From NCBI RefSeq assembly GCF_022201045.2, contig NC_068562.1, forward strand, positions 4,942,001-5,006,000: a stretch of 64,000 bases of DNA, written 5' to 3'. A program made the translations under genes and the position numbers. Shown here piece after piece: positions 13,868 through 26,064 of the stretch. Each line of letters starts with the position of its first letter. Position 1 is the first letter of the stretch. Origin of the DNA: Citrus sinensis (Eukaryota > Streptophyta > Magnoliopsida > Sapindales > Rutaceae). Under the pieces are notes generated by a model that was not told the origin of the DNA, did not search any database, and saw only the letters and a program-made list of their open reading frames with translations.

Positions 13868-14680
13868 TGCCACGCCAACACTTCCAAATTCTAATTCCAA
13901 TGAGAGTTCGATTGAGATGTACAAATCATTCACGCTCGTCTAAATTCATGTCGCTCAACTCCAAGACAGTTGCGCACAACGGCCAAAGCACCTGAGCAAA
14001 AAGCAAGCGCATGATATAAAGGGGAAACTAAATTAATTTTTTAAAATAAATTGTATTGAGACATTCGATATCAGAATTTAAAAGCCCATTGGCACAGCCC
14101 ATGCACTCAAGGCTTGAGTGTATTTGAGTGTATGGGTTTGAGAAATTGGATGGAGGTGTCTCTTCATAAATTGGGATAAAATAAATATTCTTATGATATT
14201 AAGTGAGAACATAAATTTTACACCAAAAAAAAAAAAAGTGAGGATAGAAATTCGGCATGTACTAAAATAAAAGTATAAAGATAGTCCCGATAAATCTCTG
14301 ATAATATATCAATATAATTCTGATTGTAATATTAGTGTATAAAAATCCATTATGTAAAATGTGAGTATACTTTGTAGTTTGTAACGTACATAATCTTCCA
14401 AAAGAAAAAAATATATATATACTTGTTGTTTCATTCCGTTTCTAAATTTGGTAAATCAAAAACCAAAAACTTGGATCAAATATTGGATGTTACAGCAAAA
14501 CATTCAATTATTCTTTAGAAAGAAAAAAATGCAAATTATTCCATTTTATCGATATCCGTTGATTTCAATAAAATACTTAGATCTATGATTGTTGTACATA
14601 GGAAAAGCTCTAAGGTAAGCTTAGAGGGACTATAATACGCAATTGGTTGTTTAAAAATCATTATGGACCGATCAGGCGAT
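13868..14680. other. Upstream region of SS5-like gene
   Basis: This contains the 5' leader and promoter of the starch-synthase-like gene, then AT-rich sequence. No open frame of note and no recognised element. Confidence 0.4.
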
Positions 14681-14687
14681 CACATTT

Positions 14688-15395
14688 ACCTAAGGCTAAA
14701 GTTGGGATATTTTCACCTCATTATTTTATAAATTCACTCCACTTTTATAAAAATAATTACAATAAATTCACATTATTTTACAAAATTAAAATTAATAATA
14801 AAATTGAACAATTAATTAATTCAATCATTTTTATAATACTTTTTTCCTTTCTAACTTAGGTATTTTAACAATCTTTGACCATTTAAATTGCTTTAAAATA
14901 TTTGACTATTCTTTCTTTATAATATAAAATAACTAAATTGTCCTAGGAAACTTGTATTATCTATTAGTTAAGGCATTTAGTTTTAAGTTTTATCGTCTAA
15001 TATGTTTTAAATAAAATTTAAACCACATGTGATGAATATATTTTGATAGTTAGTTGAATATTAATAATATATCATTAGAAAGCAATTAATAAATTTTGTA
15101 TAGAAAATTATTGAAGTTCAAGGAAATTTGTGGGTATTTCAGTACTTTTACCTTACGATACGAGGCTAAAATAGCTATATTAAAAAATTTATGTTAAAGC
15201 AATCTTAGTAGTCAAATATAATAAAAAATAGTCACCAAAAAATATAAATGAAGATAGATTTAATTGATCTTTTCCCCAATTTTTTCCTTTATTTGAATTT
15301 TTCAAAAATAGTATGAACTTGTAATAATTTTATAAAAATTAGGTGGGTTAACAAAACTTATAGGGTGAAAATATCAACCCCTTTACCTAAACTCA
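14688..15395. mobile_element. Foldback DNA element with long imperfect terminal inverted repeats, about 0.7 kb
   Basis: The left end (about 14688-14765) and the reverse complement of the right end (about 15320-15395) align over roughly 70 bases. They share GATATTTTCACC near the outer end and TTTTATAAAA..ATTAC further in. The interior is AT-rich and non-coding. This is the structure of a non-autonomous DNA transposon. Superfamily not assigned; target duplication not clear. Confidence 0.5.
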
Positions 15396-15424
15396 CATTT
15401 TTTGAAATAAAATAGAATTTTACA

Positions 15425-15742
15425 AAGAAATATTATTAGTCATCCATCTTGAATTTACCCCTACTACAAAAAATATTATAAAAGTTTGAATTTATTCAAT
15501 TTTTCATCCTAAATTTATAATTTGTATCAACTATTCATCAAAAAGACACAATTACTCTAAAAAAATAAAAATAAAATAAAAGTAAACACAAATTATAATA
15601 GTATTTATTTTGTAAAGATAATTTCTTTTTTTTTGTGGACAATTGATACACATTGCAAACTTAAGGTGGAAGATTGAATAAATTTAAATTTTTGTAGTGC
15701 TTTTTATAACATGATAAGGTGGATAACTGATAATTTCTCTTT
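15425..15742. mobile_element. Foldback MITE, about 0.32 kb
   Basis: The two halves are inverted copies over about 100 bases. The left arm TTATTAGTCATCCATCTTG matches the right arm (reverse complement) as ATTATCAGTTATCCACCTTA, and both continue with AAATTTATTCAAT and GTATCAA. It lies next to another foldback on one side and the pararetrovirus relic on the other. Confidence 0.55.
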
Positions 15743-15799
15743 ACTAATAGATTGTCTGATTATATAGTATGTTTGATTTTTTTTCATTCTTTTTTTTTT

Positions 15800-17255
15800 G
15801 TAGGTAATCATTTAGCTTCATGTAGTCAATGACCAATCTTTTTTTTCCTCAAACTTGCTTCGAATGCTTATTTACATAAAATGCTGGGCTAGCCCAATAA
15901 GACTTGGATGACCTGATAAGCTTGAGGTCTAAAGGTGATTGGATCTCATATTTGCACAATTTCTCATCGTGAGGCATTCCTAGATAAGAGGTTGTCTGAT
16001 GTGGCATGACTTATCATTCTTTGTATGGGAGAAAAGGATTGTTGTTCAACCTATAAGATTATGAATAGATGGGATTTGTTGTTTATTTGATTGACAAGAG
16101 TGTAGCCAAATCTTTTAAGAAGGAAGGTAAATGAGGCTATAAGGCTTAGAAAATCTATTCCCAGCAAGAGATCTTCCTTGATCAGTCATAAGTAAAGAAA
16201 CTATATCTTTTACCAAAAGGTAAAACTTCAATCAACTTAGGTGGCGTTTGTTTTTTTGTCTGAAATCTGAATAGACGTGAATTAGTCTGAATTCTGAATA
16301 GATCTGAATGTCTGAATCTGAATAACATGTTTGTTTTTTCGTCTGAATCTTAGAAAATAAGTATTAAGTTGTTTGTTTTTTTCAACTGAAAAAGCTGAAA
16401 TTATGTACTTTTACTTTTGTATCCTTATTAAATTTGAATGTCAAATAAATAATATATTAAATACCACAATATTTTAACATTTATAAGTAAAATTATATTC
16501 AAGTGAATACATAATTATTTTAGAATTTTTATATATAAAATGCCATAAATTTTAAATTTTATAGTATATAATATAATAAAAAAAATAAGGATATTTTTAT
16601 GTGGGATAAATGTCTATGGGTGAGTTTTGGGATAGACATGAAAAATAAATTATAAAACATGGATATTTTTGACATTAGTAAGTAATTGACTTAATTCAAA
16701 TTTCTCCATTAAGTAAAAAGCTAAAAAAATTGGCTTATTTTATTAAGTCAAAATTATCTAAAAAGTCTCATTAAGTTATAAAAACAAACACCTCTAATTA
16801 ACTTAATTAATTAAGTTAAATCACTTTAAGTCATTAAGTTAAAAAACAAACGCCACCTTAGTATACTTATGACTGTAGAATTGATCTCCACTTGATGCTG
16901 CAAAAGTGATCTGTGTGGGAACATGATAATGCCGTGGTAAACACCTTCCATGGATAATTGAAGAAACCGCTCCAGTGTCAATGAGTGCAGTGAGAGCAAT
17001 ATTCTTATTGTCTGAAATTTGGAGGATGACTTTTACCTATGGTCTAAATGCTAGTTCGGATTGCATGGTAAGATCAACATGTTGTTTTTTAGAGATAGTG
17101 AACATTGGTTCGCCTTCTGAAGATTCTTCTGGATCATTTAATTCAATGGATATGTTGGACTCTTGTAATTGCAAGTTAATTGCCGGTAATGCATTTTTAG
17201 GTGCCGGCGTTGTCATTTTTTTTAATGTGGAAGCACTTTTAAACCGTGCGGTTTA
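15800..17255 (-). pseudogene. Endogenous pararetrovirus-like relic: protease and start of reverse transcriptase (broken)
   Basis: On the minus strand, about 16870-17215 reads as an acidic, Gln/Ser-rich segment followed by an aspartic protease motif (A-L-I-D-T-G-A, near 16965-16990). About 15800-15930 reads as the early reverse transcriptase segment (S-P-A-F-Y-V near 15880, then R-G-K-K-R and V-I-D-Y). The order protease then RT, and the RT wording, fit Caulimoviridae better than Ty3 elements. The reading frame is broken by an in-frame stop near 17040, by further stops and frameshifts between 15900 and 16200, and by a 618-bp MITE at 16240-16857. No movement, coat or RNase H region is seen. It is an old, non-functional fragment. 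Confidence 0.65.
16240..16857. mobile_element. PIF/Harbinger-like MITE, 618 bp, TTA target duplication
   Basis: The left terminus is GGTGGCGTTTGTTTTTTTG and the right terminus is its near-perfect inverse, ending AACAAACGCCACC. TTA stands directly outside both ends (16237-16239 and 16858-16860). A 3-bp TTA/TAA duplication is typical of PIF/Harbinger (Tourist) elements. The interior holds repeated TCTGAAT words and no coding capacity. It sits inside the pararetrovirus relic. Confidence 0.75.
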
Positions 17256-17259
17256 AGAG

Positions 17260-18574
17260 TTAAAAACTAACTCTCAAACCCGATGATTTAAAAATATACC
17301 CACATTCAGAAAATAAAGACACCCACACTATAGAATGACTATACATATATACAAGTTACTCAAAAAAATTGAGATTAAAAGACAACACATAACACATAAC
17401 TAGTAATAATTAGTGACACTACAATTGATTTGAGAACAACACTCGACACATAACTACAAGTGGATACACTATTTTTCCTTGGCATTACTATATCTATTTG
17501 TTTCTCATTATCTACAATGCATACCACATCTCAAAATTTGAGTCTCAATATTATGTGTCATTCATTTATTTGATGATAAGTATAAAATTGCTTAAAAGTA
17601 TCCGATTAATGATTGTCATGTCAATTAAGATACAAATGTTAAAATCCTCATCATTATCTTAAGATTGAGATTGAAACATCAATAATTTATTTCTTAAGTT
17701 TTGATTAAAAAAATATTTGATAAATATTTTGAAGTATGTTCGTATCACCATACATTTTAACGTTATCATTATACATTTATAATCTTATTATTTTATCAAA
17801 AGGCACAATTATACCTTTTTTTAAAAAAAAAAACACTTAGCTCATAAATCATAAACCAAAAACATTACATCACCACAAGAAATGAAAATTTTGAAAAATA
17901 TTATTATACCAAATTTAATATAATATGGACGAATTATAAAGTCCATTGAATTGACAATGAATCAATACCTTAACAATGAAATTTACCAAACACATATTTA
18001 TTAATGAAGTTTACCAAATATATATATATATATATGGTAAAATTACGTCATCCACAACAGTTCCCAACTAAACCCTAGTGACTTCATATCAGTGTTAAGG
18101 GTGGATTAAACAGTTGAACATCACAGCCCACTATAAAACATGGATATCCCAATGCTCAATTAAAATTTATAAGGCCCATGCTTCAAGCTCGAATTTACGG
18201 AGAGATCGAGGGGGTAAAATTAGAAAATCCTCACTGGAAACTTGGAAGTGGAAGTGAAATTGTAGAACAGATCAGCACTCCCCCTCCCGGGGCGAATGTA
18301 ATTGAACAGGTGAGCATTTGGTCCAATATTATCCTCCTGAAGAAGCACCCAAATAAAAACCTGACTTCATATTTATTTATACTGAACAAATTACATCTAG
18401 AACTATGAATCTGATCCTACAATTTGGGTGGGGGGGAGGGTGGTGAATAAAGACTAAATGCCCCATAATTTAACTGCAGATGGCGCAAATTTGCGCCCAA
18501 ACTACAACTAGATAAGGGACACTGAACCATAAGGGACTGGCTGCACGATTACAGAATGATGAGTGTATTTATAA
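17260..18574. other. AT-rich intergenic region
   Basis: This region has a (TA)n microsatellite at about 18019-18036 and a short G-rich stretch at about 18425-18441. No gene is seen. Its right end contains the 3' UTR of the SPT2 gene. Confidence 0.4.
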
Positions 18575-21500
18575 TCATCGCTGGCTCATTAGCTTACGCT
18601 TCTTTGCCAACTTCCTCATCCGTTCCTGCCGCTCCTCTTCCTCTATGAGACGTAGTTGCTCTTCATCCTCCTTCAGTGCAATTTTGGCACTGTATCACAT
18701 CACAAATAATCAACATAAACATGAATTAACATAAATGATGAACACTAATCTCAAACATATAACTTATGTTAATTCATACATGTTAAATGAGAGAAAAGTT
18801 GATCTCTAAGTCATCTTTTTTTAGTTATATTTTTTAATGTTCCACAACTTCTTTTCATTTCATACTCTCCATGCTCTACTCTTGGCCCTGTTTTGCGGGA
18901 GACCATTAACTATCACTCTCTTTCTCTCTCCACAATATTTTCCTATTAACTAGGTACCATTATTATTAATTCGATAAACTGCCAAGACGAGTGGTCACAA
19001 AATGTTGTTAAGAAAAATAACATAGGAAAACTTAACACTAGAAACAAGTAAAAACGCCATAGCCCCCACACTTTAGCATATTGAAATGAAAATTCCAAAG
19101 CAAGGGGAAAAAGAGGATGAGACAATTAATTAAACAGGACAACAGCTTTGTGGCGAACTAAATAAATTATACTAACCTTAATTTTTCCTCCTCCATGATA
19201 TCGTCAAAGCCTGCCTCCATGTCACTATCATCATCATCATAATTTGCAAACTTTCGATGCCTGTATAAATAGATTATAAACTTCAGTTACAATCCAAATG
19301 TTGCATTAACACCAACTTAAGTTCTATTAACCATTGTGTTCAGGAGCCTAAATCAACTTTTTCATATCCAAGTTGTAGTCTTCTCAAAATAGTTGTCCAA
19401 GAACACAAAATGGTCACCAAAAAAAATGGAAAAAAAACAAAAACAAAGAAACAAAGGAAGAGGAAGAAGAAGATAATCCACTCCTTTCGCAAGCTTAATC
19501 AGAAGCTACCAAAGACTCAAAATATCAAAAAATAAATGAATAATCTACCCTTGCATTATTGGAACATTTTAGGCATCAACAAATCTATAAATGAAAGCAA
19601 CTACAACTTGAGCAAAAACATATTCAAAAGTAACCACTAGTTCCTTGACCAATGCTACAAATAAATTAAAAGTATATTTGAATAAAAAAAAAATGCTTTA
19701 AGAAGATACCCTAGCATGCTTCTAAGCATAGTGAAAGCCTTTGCATCATCATCTCCTTCTTCATCAGAGTAACGTGCTAATGGCTTCTTCTTGGGGCAGT
19801 GATCTTGAGTTGCAGCATGTGATGAAATTTGCTTAAGTGGCTTGTTTATCTGAGAAGCTCCAGATGGGAGTAGAAACAAAGCAATCGTCAACAAAGTTAT
19901 AGATGTCATTCAAAATAACCTACAAGTAGAACCGTAAATGATATGAATATTTGCAGATCGGCTATACCTGAGGTTTTGAAGATGCCACTGGCTGTTTTGA
20001 AATAGGCCTACTCCTATTGGGTTCCTGTATACTGTTTCTCTGTTCTAAGTGCTTCTTCTGAACAGATGGAAGAATCTTTGAAGAGGGTGGTATCTTAGCA
20101 CTGGATTGATTCTTTGCAATGGGCAATTGATTCTTTACAGTGGGCAGATGATTCTTTACACTGGCCGGATGATATTTTGCACCTGGGGCAGATGCCTTCC
20201 TCTCCAAAGAGGCCACAGGCATCTTCGAAGGAGGTGCTTTTTGTCCTGCAGGCCGGCCAGGACCAATGCCATTGTTGTTACTATGCTGCTTTCTAGACTC
20301 CACTGACATCGAATTAGATTTATTTCCATTAGCTGCCTTGTAGAGCCCTGCTTTAGAATGCATTTGGACATTTGAAGAAACTGGTTTCCTCTCTTCACGA
20401 GCAGCATGAACATTTCTGCCACTATTACCCAACGGTTGTTTGCTCTTTGTCGGCACTTGAGCTTGTCGTGCCTCTTCAACATCAGTAAGAAACCTGTATA
20501 AGTTTTCTCAATGAAAATAGTATGTTTTCAATTCCATTAACCAATCCAAAATTTATGCAACAACACACCAGAATTCGGAACAGAGACATTTCGAGCTGGA
20601 GGTTCTTTTTTAGAAGCTGGAAGCTCCGCATCATCAGATAAAAAGGAATAATCTCTTGAAACCTTAAGTTTTTGAACTTTCCTTTGCACCTGCATTTCAG
20701 TAAATCCGTGACATTCTTTATAAGATCAAAGGTCCATCTAAAGAAACAACAAAACCAAAACAAGTGTCCCAATACCTCATTAACTTTGGGTGGCGGACGT
20801 TGCCCTCCAACCTTTGGTGCGGAGGAAGCAGAGGTCTTTTCATTCTGCAAAAGGCAAGCAAAACCACAAAGATAGAGCAACATCTCAATTTGGCAAACTC
20901 TGTACACAACAACTGGATTGTGCACCCACAATCCAAATTCACAACGTAACAAATAGACCAGTCATGAGAGTGAAGCACAGACCCATAAAAATAAATAGTG
21001 TGGGAGTTACTGAGCAAAACATATTGTAAATATGATAATTTGCAATTTTGCATTGCACAAAAGATATTACATTGTAATTCTTTTTCTTTTCATTTCAGGA
21101 CTACCAGGCTAATTTAATCTTTGTAGCATGAAAGGCATCTAACTAAAAACATCAAAATCATGCAATCTTAGATAAGAATATTAAAATCAAACAGAAGAGT
21201 AGCTATATTCTCCAATTCTTAAGTAAATGACAATAAATAAGTAGAAACTATGAAGTAGAATTGCCTGGGACAGGTTACTACCCATGGTGTTCATATATTG
21301 TTAAGCAACAAGCCTCCATAACTCCATTATTAATTAAAGACAAAGGATCAGATTTGCAGTAACCAGTCTATGCAATATCCAGAATCAAAGGCTTATGATA
21401 CATACATTACGATGAGAGTTTTGAACCCTACATGCCAAATGTTGGGTCTCTAACAGTGACTTGCTTTCTTGGATAACTCTGTGAGAAATTACAGGCTGAG

Positions 21501-22442
21501 AAGGGCCAAAGAAGGATCCATAACTGCAGAAGTATTACAATAAGAAATAGAATGAATTTAAACATAAAACTTCATACGATACTCTGAAATTCTTTAAAAA
21601 CAATGAAACAGAGGCCGTGTAACAAAAGAATGGAAGCGAAGTCAACAATCATAAAGCTGAGGGTATAAACAGGTAAAACAATAATCTTTAAAATAGCTTC
21701 AGATTAGCAGTGCGGCACGCAGTGGAGCAATGAATAAAACAATCAACTGATGTTCACTCAACTCAGCTTAATGCCAATTATGTAACAGCCAAAAAAGATT
21801 CCAAGTTTATCATAAAACTTCTGAAGATGGCCAACATTTTTATCACCATCTTTAGATAAAAAATGATATAGTCTAGAGTCATGTCCACTTTCCAAACTTT
21901 TGTGTATTCAAATTGGTAAGGTAACAAATTTAAGATTAAGAGGGAAGGAAAAAATTCATGGCAAGCAATGAACACATAATTGCAAATAAATTCCATAAAA
22001 AAAAATGTACAAGTGAGAAAAGAATATTCTGAAAGACTGAAACAGCTCCAGAAACCAATTCCAAGAGAAAGTCAAACACAAACCAGGCAACAATACCCAT
22101 TAGAGGGAAAAAAATAATTACTTGTCATATGGAAGCCTATTTGTTTTCTCTTTGGAACTGGTCGAGCCATTTTCTTTCTTTATATTCTTCCTGTAACGCT
22201 CTTTCAGCCGCTGCCTTAGTTCAAGATATTCCAATTCTTCTTCTGTAGGTTTCCGTTCTTCTTCTTGATCTTCCTCCTCCCCTTCATCTTCTTCATATTG
22301 GTCTTCTCCTTCATCCTCGTACTCATCATATTCTTCAACGTCCTACAAAAAAATCACGAATACATTAAACACTTGACAACCTCTTCTGATACATAATTAT
22401 GAGATCTCAAAATTCACTGACATCTCTAGCATATCCCCGCAT
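18575..22442 (-). CDS. SPT2 chromatin protein (histone H3-H4 chaperone family)
   Basis: Nine exons, all in phase: 22422-22442, 22122-22342, 21406-21523, 20776-20844, 20569-20689, 19968-20506, 19710-19849, 19177-19260 and 18575-18689, giving 475 residues. The protein begins MRGYARD, then a highly acidic Glu/Asp stretch with a coiled LRQRLKERYRK segment. A long Lys/Ser/Pro-rich disordered middle contains repeats built on KNQLP/KNHLP. The C-terminal SPT2 domain holds DDDAKAFTMLRSMLG, NYDDDDSDMEAGFDDIM and a basic tail ending KKRKLMSQR. SPT2 proteins bind histones H3-H4 and DNA during transcription. The tiny first exon is supported by frame and context only. From memory Arabidopsis At4g37860 and At2g22720 are homologues, the first next to PCK1. 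Confidence 0.88.
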
Positions 22443-23667
22443 TGCTGCTAAAATACACCGTTAAGCTTATTGTTCACGCCCTAGATACAGATAATCAATG
22501 CCTGCAGAGTCCAAAACACAAAAAAATTCCATTAATTAATTAATTTCGGCTAAAAAGAAAAACAATAATCATATTTATAGTCAGTACAACATCAGAATGA
22601 AGTTGCAAAAAACCAGGGAAGCAAGCATTGAAGTTTCTAAGTATCTGGTACCAGATAAATAGAATTTTGGTCTGAATTTAGATTAATAATCAAAATTCAA
22701 ATGAATTCTCATCGACTTAAGCTTAATTTCGGATATCTGGTTACTAAAGCAGTCAAACAGAATAAATCTCCTTCATTTTTTAACAAAAATTCCGCATAAA
22801 ACTACAAATTTATCCAAAAAAAAAACCAAACCCTAAATCCGACAAAAATCCAAAAAAAATTATTACTAAACCGATGAGATATTTACGAAACACAAACTAT
22901 AATATCTAGATTTTCACAGAGCACATATCGATACAATCACAAAAACAAAAACGTTCCATGTTGAGGCAAAAACCGAAGAATTAACGACAAAAATACGAAA
23001 ACTAACAAAAATTTCCAAAAAATTGATAGAAGATGATGAAAATTACCTCAAATAGCACGAAAAAATAGATGAAATTAAACCAAATCGCGCAATTCTGAAA
23101 AGAAAAAAAAAACGCAAGATCGGGATTGAGACTTCGACGAAACGGAATGCGACGAGGGAATAATAGGATCTCTATCTCTCGGATCTGTCTGCGGGCTTAT
23201 TGCGCGTGCCCACGAGAAGAGAAGATTAAAGCTTAAAGAGAATGCAAACGGAAGGACCCAGACGAATGGGGATTTTTGCTACAATGCACTGTACGGCGTA
23301 GTGCGCACCCATCCCTTTTTACTTCAGTTATCTGAGTCCGAGGCCGAGTTTCGGATTGGACACGTGTGAAGTACGCACGTGTGTAATTCTGTGACACGTT
23401 AAAATTTGTACTTTGCAAATCCTAAAGTCGCAATAGAGCACAACTCAATTCACAATGCAGCGGACGGAAGCCTCTAACCGAAGTTAGAGCAAACGATATC
23501 GTTTTGCAAGTGTTAACAAATCTACGCGGGCTACTGTGAGTTTTATCGAATCTTCTTTCTAAATTCTAATAGCCTGCAGTCCAGGTGTTTGATAAAACGC
23601 GTGAAAGGATCTACTGAGTTAGCTTTCTTATCAATTGCGCCGTTTTCAACGTAAATGCTTTAGCAGA
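22443..23667. promoter_or_regulatory. Divergent promoter region between SPT2 and the unknown gene, with SPT2 leader intron
   Basis: A donor-like GAG|GTAATTTTC on the minus strand near 23046, with the SPT2 ATG at 22442 and an AG upstream of it, suggests a leader exon at about 23046-23200 and a leader intron of about 0.6 kb. The unknown gene starts on the plus strand at 23668. The roughly 0.45 kb between the likely SPT2 transcript start and that ATG must serve both directions. It is the most CG-rich, non-AT stretch in this neighbourhood. No TATA box is obvious. Confidence 0.5.
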
Positions 23668-26064
23668 ATGGGAAGTGACGTAGGAAAATTGAAATCTGAA
23701 TTGAAGGAGAAGGTTTTAAAGTTATTTAAAGATTTTATGACAAGGTAACTTAACTCTTTAACCAATGGAACTACTAATAAGTTTTTATTTTTATTGGATT
23801 GATATTTAGATTATAACGACCCATTTTATAGGCTCGCAAAGCTTGAGGAATTGGGAACTTCAGGAAGCAAGTTACTTACTGGCTTTAAGCAGGGACTTGG
23901 TGGGTGCCTAGCATTTAAGTTTTGACTATTGTGTTAATTGTTGGAATTGACACTATTTCTATTAACCACCTTGTAGAGTTTCTTCGACGGCCTCCGATAG
24001 ACAGGACATCTGAGTTGATTGAGAACATTGTTAAATCTAATGAAACCAAAAGGGTGAAGTCCTATTTTGAATCTGGCTGCATCAATGTTCATGATAGTGT
24101 ACAAAATATGAGCAAGTGTAAGTACACCTCTGCTTTAAATAAACATTTTGATTTTTTTTTTTGGTTCAGGTATTTAGAAAGAGTGGAAAACTAAATGACT
24201 GTGTTCCATGCTGGTTTGCAAAATTGTTATGAGGAGAATGAATTGGGAAATTGAATTTTCAAATATGAGTGAGTTAAGGTAGGATTATTATCCCAAAATA
24301 TATTCAAGAACAAAAAAAAAATGAAATTGTGTTTGCTAATGGTATTTTGGAACTGTGGAAGAAAAACCAGTTTTTTGTTGTCTTCACATCTCGTTCTGTT
24401 GGAATCATCGCCTTAAAAAAGGTACCCAATGACACCTGACTTTTCCAATAACTCTGCTATATGTTGGAAGTTTCTTAGGAGAAATCTTCTGTAAAGTAAT
24501 ACCACATTCACCAGCATGTGGTCTTAAATGTTTTATTGTCCCATGCTTGCTGTATTTTTATACCATTAGATGCCAGCTCTTTCTCTCTTGGATGAACCTT
24601 CTTTTTTCAGAGTTTTACTTTTTAATTTATTTTAAACCTTTTACTTTAAAATGTACATACAGAAGTGCATACAAGCCTACTCGGACTTACTGACCATTTA
24701 AGTAAAGGTAACGAACTTCCATTCTTCAAATACTCCCTCCCCAAATCCCCCGTATTATCATCTTATTTACTTTGAACAGGGTCAAGAGGTTGTTTGAACC
24801 TGTATTGCATATAGAAGGTTATCTGATTTTTCAATTTTCTGAAGTTATGTTTTTTGATTGTCATACATTGTATCTTTATATGCCTTTCAAGTGTATACTG
24901 GCTCATCCATCACCTTATTATTCCCCCCTTAAAGCTTAAGGGTGACTGTTAATGGTCTGAGGCAACTGATTTTACCAATTAGTGGCTGTTATATAACATA
25001 CTGTTAATGGTAAGCAATAATAGTCCATGAAACTTGACTGTCTAGTCCCTCTTGTCGCATGTTAACTTAGGTGTGAATTCATGGTTCGTTCATCTAACGT
25101 TATTGTCAATTGCATTTTTTTACAGCTAAAGCTTGAAATTAGCAATTCATTAGGTTGATAATTAATGGTTTTGCAGCCAAAAGCATACTGAAAGAACTTG
25201 AATGTCTCCTGGAGGATGTTTCCAGCGCAATTCAAACTGCAACTGAATGTTTACCACCTGCATGGGATAACGATTTCAGCAATGGTTTGGATGTACGAGC
25301 CACGAATGATGAGGTTGGGTTTAATGTTAATGGAATGTAGACTTTTCCCATTCTGTCTATTTTATCAATAAGAATGTGCTATGAATTCAATTGAATTGGA
25401 AAAATTATGAGTGTTTCTTTGGTGCTCATTTGCAAAAATATTTATAGTATGGCCTACTCAGTTCCTTTCCCCATCAGAGACATAGTTATAGTTTAGCTGG
25501 ATTTTCGCTGACCATTATAAAGCTACTTTCAATGATCTCCAACTATTTCTACGCTGGAGATTTTGTAACTATTATAGACTAAATGCTTAAATGGTATGTA
25601 AATAGATTAAAAGCTACTTTAAATGCCTGATGCAATATGTCATCAATATTCTCTCATTTCTTCTCAAACCTCTTTCGACTTAGGAGGACATTAAGTCATC
25701 CGATCTTCAAGAACCTGAAATGACAGAGATTGCTGCCATGATGGGGATCATTTACAGTATGGTGAAGAAAGACTATGCAATGCAGGTAATGAGCTTCTGC
25801 ATTCTGACTATCCTTTTCATTTCGCATTTAGGCAAATACATCTCTGAGACTAGCCTTAGGCTGTCAAATCTTTTTTATTGATCTGTTTTTCCTGTAATGA
25901 TTGAACAGCTGACGATTATCATCACTCTCTTGCAGGAAAAGATTGTTATTTCTCTAAATCTCAAATCATTATCAGTGGAGTTAGAGAGCTACTGCCTCAT
26001 GTGGTCTTTGCACCCATTTATAAATGATGAAATAATGCATCGAGCTTGGAGACTTATTCCTTAA
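23668..26064 (+). CDS. Plant-conserved protein of unknown function (217 aa)
   Basis: Six exons in phase: 23668-23744, 23832-23899, 23977-24117, 25177-25313, 25684-25785 and 25936-26064, giving 217 residues. It starts MGSDVGKLKSELKEKV and ends HRAWRLIP. The sequence is mainly helical with short charged amphipathic stretches: LFKDFMTRLAKLEELG, EFLRRPPIDRTSELIENIV, a segment SILKELECLLEDVSSAIQTA, and a C-terminal EKIVISLNLKSLSVELESYC. No signal peptide, membrane segment or catalytic motif is visible. I recall plant proteins with the EFLRRPPID motif; it may belong to the DUF7795 family, but I am not sure. The long intron between exons 3 and 4 (about 1.06 kb) may hide a small exon. Confidence 0.75.

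Noticed and set aside
20156..20482. 108-codon frame overlapping the large SPT2 exon
   Set aside because: It is out of frame with the SPT2 domain and stops before the exon ends; the Lys/Ser/Pro-rich frame joins all neighbours in phase.
25126..25165. Alternative exon of the unknown gene beginning CTAAAGCTTG
   Set aside because: It leads to a stop within eleven codons and is out of phase; the acceptor at 25176 continues the frame.
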